18,267 bases of DNA from Gemmatimonadota bacterium (GTDB lineage: Bacteria > Gemmatimonadota > Gemmatimonadetes > Gemmatimonadales > GWC2-71-9): contig QHTP01000146.1 of the NCBI GenBank assembly GCA_003220855.1, positions 1 through 18,267 on the forward strand, written 5' to 3'. Positions 1 through 8,048 of the stretch are shown in pieces. Position numbers and translations under genes: made by a program. The stretch's first letter is position 1, and each line of letters begins with the position of its first letter. Under the pieces are notes generated by a model. The model saw only the letters and a list, made by a program, of their open reading frames with translations. It was not told where the DNA came from and searched no databases.

Positions 1-1115
1 CGACCGCCGAACAGCGCACCCAGCGCCCCGCCCGCGAGCCCCCACACCCCGAATTGCCGCCCGATGGTCGCGACCGACAGCCCGTGGGTGCGCTCGAGAA
101 AACTCGGCGCCCACGCGATCAGCCCGTTCACGGCGAAGGTGACCAGCGCTCCGCCGACGAACATCCAGATCAGGGTCGGCGTCCGGAGGACCGTGCCGGA
201 GGCCTGGAGGAAATCGCCGAATGCCGTGGCCGCGACTTCGGTCGCTTCGCTGGTCCCGCGTACGGCCACGGGGACCAGTCGCACCACCGTCCAGACGACG
301 CCGACGCTCACGCACGCCGCGAACACCGCCGTGTCGATCCCGGGCGGAAGCCCCTGGAGCACGTCGAGCACGCTCGAGAGCGCCGCCCCCGCCAGCGTAC
401 ACCAGATCAGCGGCTTGCCCACACGCAGGGCCTGTCGCGCACGGGCGCGCCCGCGCGCGTACCAGCCCTCCACGGTGGCGCGGATCGTGGCGGGCGGGCG
501 ACGGCGCGGCTCCCGCAGCCGCGACGCGAGCAGCGCCAGCACGAATCCGGGAACGCCGAGCACGACGAAGGCCGCCCGCCAACCGTGGCGCTCGGCGAGT
601 ACGCCGCCCAACCAGATGCCGAGCACGCCCCCGAACGCCATGCCGACCGAGTAGATCCCGATGGCGAACGCGCGGCGGCGGCCGAGGAAGAACTCGGCGA
701 TCAGGGCCTGCGCGGCGGGCCCGTAGCCCGCTTCTCCCACGCCCACCAGGGCCCGGCACAGCAGCAGCTGCCAGAAGCGACTCACGGCCGCACCCAGCGC
801 GGTACAGGCGCTCCACAGGCCCACGCCGAACGCGATGACCGCGCGCCGCGACTTCAGGTCTCCCAGCACGCCGAGCGGCAGCGCGAACAGCGACAGCACG
901 ACGACGTACGCGGATCCCAGCCACCCCAGCTGCTGGTCGGAGACGACGAGCTCTCGCTTGATCGGCTCGAACAGGGCGAAGACGACGTTGCGGTCGGTGT
1001 AGTTGAGGAGGTTGATGAGCGTGAGCAAACCCAGGGCATACGCCGCGTACGCCCGGGACGTGGCCGCGGGAGCCGCGAACTCAGGGTCTGCGGTCGACAG
1101 TCGTCGCCTCCGCAC
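1..1115 (-). CDS. MFS transporter, C-terminus cut by window edge
   Basis: Partial protein of about 371 visible residues; the 3' end lies beyond position 1. The N-terminal half reads as a major facilitator: TM1 around LLTLINLLNYTDRNVVFAL, then WLGSAYVVVLSLFALPLGVLGD followed by basic residues (the MFS loop 2-3 signature), then ALVGVGEAGYGPAAQALIAE, which resembles the TM4/5 motif of Spinster-type and sugar-phosphate/anion MFS carriers. The substrate cannot be told. The start chosen is a GTG at 1113-1115, giving a basic N-terminus (RRRR) about 20 residues before TM1. It overlaps the 3' end of the deoxyhypusine-synthase-like gene by 35 nt, and the ribosome binding site is weak, so the exact start is uncertain. 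It is the last visible gene of a minus-strand operon starting at 4122. Confidence 0.85.
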   Translation of the reverse strand, partial: MRRRRLSTADPEFAAPAATSRAYAAYALGLLTLINLLNYTDRNVVFALFEPIKRELVVSDQQLGWLGSAYVVVLSLFALPLGVLGDLKSRRAVIAFGVGLWSACTALGAAVSRFWQLLLCRALVGVGEAGYGPAAQALIAEFFLGRRRAFAIGIYSVGMAFGGVLGIWLGGVLAERHGWRAAFVVLGVPGFVLALLASRLREPRRRPPATIRATVEGWYARGRARARQALRVGKPLIWCTLAGAALSSVLDVLQGLPPGIDTAVFAACVSVGVVWTVVRLVPVAVRGTSEATEVAATAFGDFLQASGTVLRTPTLIWMFVGGALVTFAVNGLIAWAPSFLERTHGLSVATIGRQFGVWGLAGGALGALFGG

Positions 1116-2217
1116 GGGCGTCGCGGTCCGCCTTCGCCTCGCGGTACGCCGCGGTGAGCTGGCGCAGGAGCTGGTCGCGCCGATCGTACAGCCGTCTGAG
1201 CCGCCGCTTCTTCCGCTTGGCGAGCGCGTACGCGGCGATGATCGGAAAGCCGACCGTGTTGTCGAGGTAGCAGACCACGGTGCCCGGGAGCTGGTCGGGG
1301 TCGAGCTTGCCCCAGCTCACCGCCTCGGAGGGCGTCGCCCCCGACAGGCCGCCGGTGTCGGGGCGGGCGTCGGTGATCTGCAGGTAGTAGTCGTGCCCTT
1401 TCTCGCTGATGCCCAGGACCTCCTGTATCTGCGGCTCTGTCTGGAGCACGAAATTCTTGGGGCTGCCGCCCCCGATGATCAGGACCCCGCTCTTGCCGCC
1501 GTGCGTCTTCGCGTCGAACACGATCGCCGACGTCTCGTTCACGTCGGCGCTCGGATCGAAGCGCAGCTGGGAGCCCGTCAGCGCCTGCTCGGCGACGTTC
1601 ATGCCGATCGATGAATCGCCGGGCGACGACGTGTAGACCGGCACGCCGCACTCATGGGCGACACCGAGCAGGGATTTCCGCGACAAGCCCAGCGCCTGCT
1701 CCCGCTGGAGGACGTACCCGCCCAGGAGATAGTGGTACTCCGCCGTGCTCATCGGCCGCTGGAACTCGGGCGCCGCCGACACCTCGCGGATGAAGGCGTC
1801 GGTCGAGAGCAGCACCTCGGAGTCGAAGAAGATGTCGTAGATGCGCACCACTCCCTCTTCGCGCAGCTCGACGTCGTCCGCGAACGGCGTCCCGCGATGC
1901 ATCGCGAGCCCCAGCCCGAAATGCGCGTCGTGGTACAGGTTCGCGCCGGTGGAAACGATCCAGTCGAGAAACCCGGCCTCGACGAGCGGAATGATGGTGG
2001 ACATCCCGAGTCCGGCAGGGGTCATCGCCCCCGTCAAGCTCATCCCGACGGTGACGTCGTCCTCGAGCATCCGCTCGGCGAACAGGCGGCACCCCTCCGC
2101 CAGGCGGCCGGCGTTGTAGGCGAGGAACGCGTGGTCCACCAGGTCCGGGATCGTCTCCCGGCCGGTGATCGGCTGCGGATCGATGCGCTGGCCGCGCAGA
2201 AAGTCCTTGCGAGTCAT
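1081..2217 (-). CDS. Deoxyhypusine synthase family protein (bacterial)
   Basis: A 378-residue, full-length member of the deoxyhypusine synthase family. In eukaryotes and archaea this NAD-dependent enzyme moves an aminobutyl group from spermidine to a lysine of eIF5A. Bacteria lack that substrate, and bacterial homologues are thought to act on free polyamines, for example making homospermidine or spermidine-like products. The catalytic-lysine region is intact: SEAVSWGK with Lys304, matching the EAVSWGK lysine of the human enzyme. Also visible are a glycine-rich LIIGGGSPKNF (about 247-256) and STGANLYHD (89-97), parts of the NAD/spermidine site. The ATG at 2215-2217 is preceded by GGGGA and lies 17 nt after the LOG-family gene. 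A longer in-frame extension to 2415 is rejected because it runs through that gene. The C-terminal 40 residues are highly charged. The family is clear; the substrate is not known. Confidence 0.9.
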   Translation of the reverse strand: MTRKDFLRGQRIDPQPITGRETIPDLVDHAFLAYNAGRLAEGCRLFAERMLEDDVTVGMSLTGAMTPAGLGMSTIIPLVEAGFLDWIVSTGANLYHDAHFGLGLAMHRGTPFADDVELREEGVVRIYDIFFDSEVLLSTDAFIREVSAAPEFQRPMSTAEYHYLLGGYVLQREQALGLSRKSLLGVAHECGVPVYTSSPGDSSIGMNVAEQALTGSQLRFDPSADVNETSAIVFDAKTHGGKSGVLIIGGGSPKNFVLQTEPQIQEVLGISEKGHDYYLQITDARPDTGGLSGATPSEAVSWGKLDPDQLPGTVVCYLDNTVGFPIIAAYALAKRKKRRLRRLYDRRDQLLRQLTAAYREAKADRDARAEATTVDRRP

Positions 2218-2234
2218 CGTGGCGTCCCCAGTCG

Positions 2235-2987
2235 CTAGACGTCGCTTTCGGCCGCCGCGGCGGGGAGCGCCTGCGTGCGGCGCTCGCGCGCCTGCCGCAC
2301 GATCGCCACCGCCTCCCGCGGGCTGTCCGTGATGGTGAAGAGCTGCAGATCGGTCGTGGCGATCTTGCCCTCGCCGGCGACGCGCTCCCGCAGCCACTCG
2401 GCAAGCCCCTGCCAATACGCCCGGCCGAACAGGATCACCGGGAAGTGCGTCACCTTCCCGGTCTGGATCAGCGTCAGCGCCTCGAACAGCTCGTCCATGG
2501 TGCCGTAGCCCCCCGGGAAGACGATGAACCCCGTGGAATATTTCACGAACATCGTCTTGCGGACGAAGAAATAGCGGAAGTTGATGGCGCGCTCGACGTA
2601 GGGGTTGAGCCCCTGCTCGAACGGCAGCTCGATATTGCAGCCGATCGACAGGCCGTTGCCCTCCTGGCAGCCGCGATTCGCCGCTTCCATGATCCCGGGC
2701 CCGCCCCCGGTAATGATCGGGAAGCCCTCCTGGGCGAGCAGCCGCGCGGTTTCCACGGCATGCTCGTAGTAGGGATCGTCCGCCGGGGTACGCGCCGACC
2801 CGAATACCGTGACGGCGCTGTAGACGTCGGAGAGCGTGTCAAACCCCTCGACGAATTCGCCCATGATCCGGAGCACGCGCCACGAGTCCGTCCGCGTGAA
2901 GGGCCGGCGCTCGCGGGGAACCTGGGAGAGGAGTCGTTCGTCCTCAGTGATCGCCGTGCGTGGCGAGCTGCTCGAGCGCTGCGACAT
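2235..2987 (-). CDS. LOG family protein (cytokinin riboside 5'-monophosphate phosphoribohydrolase-like)
   Basis: A 250-residue Rossmann-fold protein of the LOG ('lysine decarboxylase-like') family, TIGR00730 type. The two signature motifs are present: GGGPGIMEAAN (94-104) and PGGYGTMDE (158-166), which build the nucleotide site and hold the catalytic Arg/Glu. Family members hydrolyse nucleoside 5'-monophosphates, typically N6-modified AMP, to base and ribose 5-phosphate. Most were once misannotated as lysine decarboxylases. I chose the ATG at 2985-2987, preceded by AGGA at a suitable distance, which overlaps the end of the aminotransferase gene by 44 nt. A longer in-frame form to 3161 would add about 58 residues of Ser/Arg-rich shadow translation and is unlikely. 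The in vivo substrate is not shown by the sequence. Confidence 0.9.
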   Translation of the reverse strand: MSQRSSSSPRTAITEDERLLSQVPRERRPFTRTDSWRVLRIMGEFVEGFDTLSDVYSAVTVFGSARTPADDPYYEHAVETARLLAQEGFPIITGGGPGIMEAANRGCQEGNGLSIGCNIELPFEQGLNPYVERAINFRYFFVRKTMFVKYSTGFIVFPGGYGTMDELFEALTLIQTGKVTHFPVILFGRAYWQGLAEWLRERVAGEGKIATTDLQLFTITDSPREAVAIVRQARERRTQALPAAAAESDV

Positions 2988-4122
2988 GGTCGTCCTGCAC
3001 GTTATAGAAGAAAGGGGAGAGGCGCACGTGCCCCGGGCGCGCGTCGGCGACGATGCCGGCGGCGGCGAGGTGTCGGACGCCCGCCGCCGGATCGGCCGCC
3101 GGCAGCATGACGATCGCCGAGCGCTCCTGAGCGCGCGCGGCGACCTTGGGCCGGAAGCCATGTTCCCGCGCCCGCCCGATCAGGTCTTCGGTGAGCTCGG
3201 CGGTCACCCGCCGGATGGCGGGGACCCCGATCTCTTCGATGTAGTCGAGACCACCGAGCTGTGCGTACACCGCCGCGAGCGACGGGGTGCCGAGCTCGAA
3301 GCGGCGCGCGTCATGGTGCAGCTCCAGCACGCGCGGATCGAACGCGAATTGGTTCCTGTGGCCGAACCAGCCGGCGATTTGCGGGGCCAGGCTCCGCGTC
3401 AGCTGCTCGCGCGCATACAGAAACACGATCCCCGGCCCGCCCAGCAGCCATTTGAGCCCGCCGGCGGTCAGGAAGTCCACGCCCGCGGCCTTCACGTCCA
3501 CCGGGAGCTGCCCCACGGACTGGTAGGCGTCGACGAGCAGCAGCGCACCGCGCCGGTGCGCGGCCTCGGCGACCGCCGCGATATCCTGGATCGCCCCGCT
3601 CGTGAAGTACACGTGGGACGTGGCCACCAGGGCAGTCCGCTCGTCGACGGCCCGCGCGATCGCCTCCACCGGCACCGAGACCCCGTCTGGGCTCTCGACC
3701 ACGACCAGCTCCACGCCGCGCGGCTGTTTGGCCAGCCATTGATAGGCCACGGTCGGGAAATCGAGCGACGTGACGACCACGCGCGGGCGGCGAGCGTAGT
3801 CGAGCGCCTCCGCCACGGCCGAGAGCGCGACCGAGATGCTCGGCGCGAGCGCGATTTCCGCCGGGCCGGCATTCACGACCCGCGCGTAGCGGGCGCGCAA
3901 TTCCCCGAGCGCCCCCCACCACACGTCGTACCAGGCGGACGCTCCGCGGCGCTGCCAGACATCGAGAAATTCGGCGACGCGCCGACGCGTGCGCTCGCCG
4001 AGGGCGCCGAGGGAGCACGTGTTCAAATAGATGCCGTCCCGAAAGATCGGGAACTCGCTGCGATAGCGGGCGAGCGGGTGAGCCCCGGCAGGAGTGCCGA
4101 TGTGACGGCCAGCGAGCGTCAT
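2944..4122 (-). CDS. Class V aminotransferase (PLP-dependent, cysteine desulfurase/kynureninase-like fold)
   Basis: A 392-residue fold-type I PLP enzyme of the aminotransferase class V family. Visible landmarks: YLNTCSLGAL (32-41) at the N-terminal substrate loop, TSHVYFTSGAIQDI (168-181), LLLVDAYQSVGQLPVD (194-209) with Asp198 expected to pair with the PLP pyridine nitrogen, and AGGLKWLLGGPG (220-231) with Lys224 as the Schiff-base lysine. The AGGLKWLLGG form resembles isopenicillin-epimerase/EgtE-like and kynureninase-like members more than IscS. No cysteine loop typical of cysteine desulfurases is evident. The specific reaction is unknown. The start is the ATG at 4120-4122. No Shine-Dalgarno is seen, but a TATATT box lies 8 nt upstream, so the mRNA may be leaderless. 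It is the first gene of the minus-strand operon. Confidence 0.88.
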   Translation of the reverse strand: MTLAGRHIGTPAGAHPLARYRSEFPIFRDGIYLNTCSLGALGERTRRRVAEFLDVWQRRGASAWYDVWWGALGELRARYARVVNAGPAEIALAPSISVALSAVAEALDYARRPRVVVTSLDFPTVAYQWLAKQPRGVELVVVESPDGVSVPVEAIARAVDERTALVATSHVYFTSGAIQDIAAVAEAAHRRGALLLVDAYQSVGQLPVDVKAAGVDFLTAGGLKWLLGGPGIVFLYAREQLTRSLAPQIAGWFGHRNQFAFDPRVLELHHDARRFELGTPSLAAVYAQLGGLDYIEEIGVPAIRRVTAELTEDLIGRAREHGFRPKVAARAQERSAIVMLPAADPAAGVRHLAAAGIVADARPGHVRLSPFFYNVQDDHVAALEQLATHGDH

Positions 4123-4183
4123 AGGCGGTCAATATACAGGAGGAAAAGCGCGCCGGGCACGCCTCGCGAGTAGATTGGCTCTC
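4123..4183. promoter_or_regulatory. Divergent promoter region with two candidate -10 boxes
   Basis: This short gap separates the divergent starts at 4122 (minus) and 4184 (plus). On the minus strand TATATT (4136-4131) lies 8 nt before the ATG. On the plus strand TAGATT (4171-4176) lies 7 nt before the ATG. With normal -10 to start-site spacing, both transcripts would begin at or within a few bases of the start codon, and neither start has a Shine-Dalgarno sequence. No convincing -35 elements are seen. Leaderless transcription here is an inference. Confidence 0.4.
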
Positions 4184-4446
4184 ATGCAGCCACGCGCCGG
4201 TTGGCCGGCGCTCACCGTACGCCTCGCCCTGCGGGCGCTCGTGAACCCGCGCCTGGCACTCGACCTCGTCCGTCTCGCCTGGAGCTCCCGCGCGCGCGAT
4301 TGGTACCGCCGGGCGCCGTTCCTGCCGCTGCCGCCGCGCGAGTACGTGCGCTGGCGAATGTTCACCGCGTACGGCGACGCTGCGGCCGTGCCGCCGCTCG
4401 ACGACGTCATCCGCTTCGCCCGGTGGAGACGGGAGACGATGCGTCT

Positions 4447-4450
<4 letters not shown>
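4184..4450 (+). CDS. Small conserved-looking protein upstream of queG, function unknown
   Basis: An 88-residue basic protein. The first half is Leu/Arg/Ala-rich, perhaps amphipathic helix. The second half holds a motif-like stretch, WYRRAPFLPLPPREYVRWRM (43-62), followed by TAYGDAAAVPP and DDVIRFARW. The aromatic/proline pattern looks selected rather than random, and I recall similar small unassigned proteins in high-GC bacteria, though this was not searched. Its stop codon overlaps the queG start (ATGA at 4447-4450), which supports real translation and coupling. The ATG at 4184 is preferred over an in-frame TTG at 4175. No signal peptide or cysteine motif is seen. Confidence 0.7.
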
Positions 4451-5420
<970 letters not shown>

Positions 5421-5424
<4 letters not shown>

Positions 5425-5705
5425 CCGATCTCCCCGTCGCGCAGTCCGAGCAGGCCAGCGCGATCCGCCACCGGCTCAGCGAGGGCCTCGCGAGGATCGA
5501 TCCGCACCACCGCCTGTGCGGTCGCCCGGTGGCCTACCGCATCATCGACGGGACCATGCTCGAGATCGCGTACCGCGATGTGCCGGGAATCGCGGAGGCG
5601 GAGGTGCTCGGCGTCAAGCGCTTGATCGGCCTGGATTGCTTCTGCACGGTGGCGCCGCAGACGGCGGAGACCGTGACCGTCAGGTTCGTCGTCTCGCTCA
5701 AGTAG
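5421..5705 (+). CDS. Small protein of unknown function, coupled to queG
   Basis: A 94-residue protein starting at a GTG that overlaps the queG stop (GTGA, 5421-5424), which implies coupled translation. I do not recognise the family. The sequence is soluble in character: an N-terminal helix (about 8-25) followed by probable beta strands with RPVAYRIIDGTMLEIAY (36-52) and a paired-cysteine GLDCFCTVAP (70-79). The CxC could bind metal or be redox active, but this is not established. It ends 4 nt before the convergent metallophosphoesterase stop. Confidence 0.7.
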
Positions 5706-5709
5706 CCCG

Positions 5710-6585
5710 CTACGCCGCCGTCAGGCGGAGCACGGGCAGCTCCGGCGGATTGCGCCACCGGGGAATCGCCGCGCTGCCGACCCCCGCCGACACGTAGAGC
5801 CATGTCTCTCCCACGCGCTTCAGTCCGTGCAGGTACTTCCGGCCGAACTGCGATGGCGCGATGATCGGTCCGACCAGCGGCAGGTGCGCCTGGCCGTTGT
5901 GGGTGTGTCCCGAAAGCATCACGTCCACGCGCAGCCCGGCGGGGAGATACTCGATCAGATCGGGATTGTGCGACAGCAGCACGCGCGGCACGTCGGCCGG
6001 CACATCGGCCAGCGCCTCGTCGGGCCGCACCGCACCGTGGCTGAAGTCGTCGACCCCGGCGACGGCGAGCGTTGCCGTCCCGCGGCGGAACAACTCGTGC
6101 CGGTTCGTGAGCAGCCGCGCGCCGGCGCGCTCGACGATGCGCCCCACCATGTCAGGATCGACCCAGTGGTCGTGATTGCCAAGCACGGCCACGCTGCCGT
6201 CGCGGGCGCGAAACCGCGCCAGGATGCCGTCCAGCCCATCAAGATCCCTGCGGGCGTGACTCACGAAGTCCCCACCCAGGGCGACGAGATCGGGCGCGAG
6301 GTCGGCCACGCGATCCGCCACGCGGGCGAACCAGCGGTCGGGCACGGCGGGCCCGTGATGCAGGTCGGTCACGAGCGCGATGCGGTAGCCGACGAGCCGG
6401 GGGTCCAAGTCGCGGACCGGGAGGGCGATCTCGGGACTCTCGAGCCGCGCATTGTCCCACCGCGCGAACGGCGCGGCCAGGCGCTCCACCACCCAGCCCA
6501 CTCGCGCTTTGGTGAGCCGCTCGAACACGGGCGGACGCCGCTCCCGCGCCGGCGGGTGGCGGCGCGGGTGCAGGAAGAACGCCAT
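5710..6585 (-). CDS. YkuE-like metallophosphoesterase
   Basis: A 291-residue calcineurin-like phosphoesterase with the full dimetal signature: TDLHHG (Asp74, His76), GGDFVS (Asp106), GNHDH (Asn137, His138), LLSHNPD (His206) and SGHTHNGQ (His227, His229). The SGHTHNGQ and later GRKYLHG resemble the YkuE/YaeI branch, whose known members act on lipid-linked phosphates such as UDP-diacylglucosamine, though the substrate here is unknown. No clear N-terminal membrane helix is present; the first 45 residues are basic and hydrophobic, so peripheral membrane contact is possible. The ATG at 6583-6585 shares a base with the M20 gene stop (TGATG), so the two are coupled. Confidence 0.9.
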   Translation of the reverse strand: MAFFLHPRRHPPARERRPPVFERLTKARVGWVVERLAAPFARWDNARLESPEIALPVRDLDPRLVGYRIALVTDLHHGPAVPDRWFARVADRVADLAPDLVALGGDFVSHARRDLDGLDGILARFRARDGSVAVLGNHDHWVDPDMVGRIVERAGARLLTNRHELFRRGTATLAVAGVDDFSHGAVRPDEALADVPADVPRVLLSHNPDLIEYLPAGLRVDVMLSGHTHNGQAHLPLVGPIIAPSQFGRKYLHGLKRVGETWLYVSAGVGSAAIPRWRNPPELPVLRLTAA

Positions 6586-7975
6586 CACCGCGCGACGACG
6601 CGGGAGACTATGTCGTATACGAAGTGCACGCCGAACGCGATATCGTCGAGGCTCACCCGCTCGTCGTTCCCGTGCACGCCGCGCGACTCGGTCTGGTTGA
6701 GCGGAAACGGTGACAGGCCGTAGCTCACGATCCCGAGCTGCCGGAAGTAATGGCTGTCGGTAAAGCCGGTGAGCGGCGGCGTGGTGACCAGGGCATTGGG
6801 CGTCCGCTCGCGCGCCGCGGCCACGATGGCGCGGAACAGCTCCGTGTCAGTCGGACTTTCGGTCGCCGGCCAGGTGAGGCCGGGCGCCCTGATGGCAACG
6901 GCCGTGTCCCCGACCACGCGGATCAGATCGGCGAGGAACGCCTGCGGGTCCTGCCCCGGCAGGAGCCGCACGTCGAGCCCGGCCGTGGCCACCGGCGGGA
7001 TCACGTTTGTCTTGTCGCTGCCCGTGAGGCCGGTGATCGAAATCGTGTTGCGGAGCAGCGCGTTGTACGTCAGGTCCCCCGTGAGGGCGCGGACGGCGGC
7101 GGAATCCTTGAGCGCCGCGCGTACATCCGCGAGCCAGGCGCGCCGCACCGGGTCGGGCTCGATGGTCGAGAGATCGCGCAGGTAGCGCTCCACCGCCGGC
7201 GTCACCACGAGGGGCGTCTGATAACTGGCGATGCGATACAGCGCGCGCACCAGCCGGTGCACCGGGTTGTCGGGAGTGGGTCGGGAGCCGTGTCCCGCCG
7301 TGCCGTGGGCCGTCACCTCGAGCCAGAACGGCGACTTCTCGGTGGTCCCTACGCCGTAGTACTCGATCCGCCTGGTGGGGCCCGCGCGGATCGTGCCCCC
7401 TTCGGTGATCATGAACTCGGCGTTCTGCACCAGTTCCGGGTGATGCTCCACCATCCACCCCGCCCCGACGCCGGCGCCCACCTCCTCTTCATGTCGAGCG
7501 CGCCACGCCCCCACAGATAGCCGTCCTGCACCGTGCCGGCGAAGGGGTCGACCTTCCAGTATTCCGGGGTCGCCAGCACCACGTCCATGTGGTTGAGCAG
7601 GATGAGCGGCCGGGCGCTGCCGTCTCCGGCAAGGCGCGCGTACAGGTTCGCCTTGCCCGGCCCGGGGTCGAAGATCTGCGCGGTGATCCCCTCGCGCGCG
7701 AGCACGGCCTTGAGCCACTCGGCCGTCTTGAGCTCGTTGCCGGGAGGGTTGGTGGTGTTGATCGCGACGTACTGCGACAAGAGCGCCGCTGCCTCCCTGC
7801 CGACGCCACGCCACTCGGCGTCGGTGCGCGGCAGGCCGGGCTCACCGAATCGCGGCGGCAAGAGCACGGGATGACTGGAGGGGCCGAACAGGCCGGGCTG
7901 CGGCGGAGCGATGGCCTGCGGCGGCCGGGCGCAGGCGGTCGCGACGAGCAGGGCCAGCAGGGGAGTACGGCGCAC
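6585..7975 (-). pseudogene. M20-family metallopeptidase lipoprotein, broken by an internal frameshifting deletion
   Basis: The N-terminal frame starts at a GTG (7973-7975) with GGGAGGA just upstream. It has a lipoprotein signal (LLALLVATAC, Cys15) and M20 zinc-site motifs: LILLNHMDVV (His129, Asp131) and YLWGRGALDMK (Asp161 as bridging ligand). Near 7482-7490 the reading frame jumps. The continuation, in another frame to 6585, begins with EEEVGAGVGAGWMVEHHPEL and carries the rest of the enzyme, including the dimerisation domain and a final GVHGNDERVSL histidine motif. In relatives, about 30-35 residues lie between GRGALDMKG and the catalytic (D)EE. Those residues are missing, and the two halves are out of frame. 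Either the gene is inactivated by a deletion, possibly at a GAAG-type short repeat, or this is a sequence error. An intact enzyme would be an exported dipeptidase/carboxypeptidase or acylase. Confidence 0.85.
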
Positions 7976-8048
7976 GAGTCCTCCCGACAAGGGAACGGGG
8001 GAACCCGCAAGCTACCGGCCGGGGAGACGCACGGCGAGCCCCCCGGCG
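7976..8048. other. Gap between DUF4382 lipoprotein and M20 gene
   Basis: A 73-nt spacer on a shared strand. Read on the minus strand it has a 6-bp GC inverted repeat (CCGGGG and CCCCGG, 16-nt loop) just after the lipoprotein stop, without a following T run, so it is at best a weak or Rho-assisted end. The M20 ribosome binding site (GGGAGGA) is at its left end. No promoter is convincing. Confidence 0.3.

Noticed and set aside
54..1157. Long plus-strand open frames opposite the MFS gene
   Set aside because: Composition is Arg/Pro/Gly/His-rich without motifs, while the minus strand encodes clear transmembrane segments. These are antisense shadows caused by high GC.
2218..2415. Upstream extension of the deoxyhypusine-synthase-like gene
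   Set aside because: It overlaps the 3' part of the LOG gene and lacks family similarity; the ATG at 2217 has a GGGGA ribosome binding site.
5702..5713. Perfect palindrome GTAGC-CC-GCTAC between convergent stops as a bidirectional terminator
   Set aside because: The stem is only 5 bp with a 2-nt loop and no T tract; it arises largely from facing TAG stop codons.
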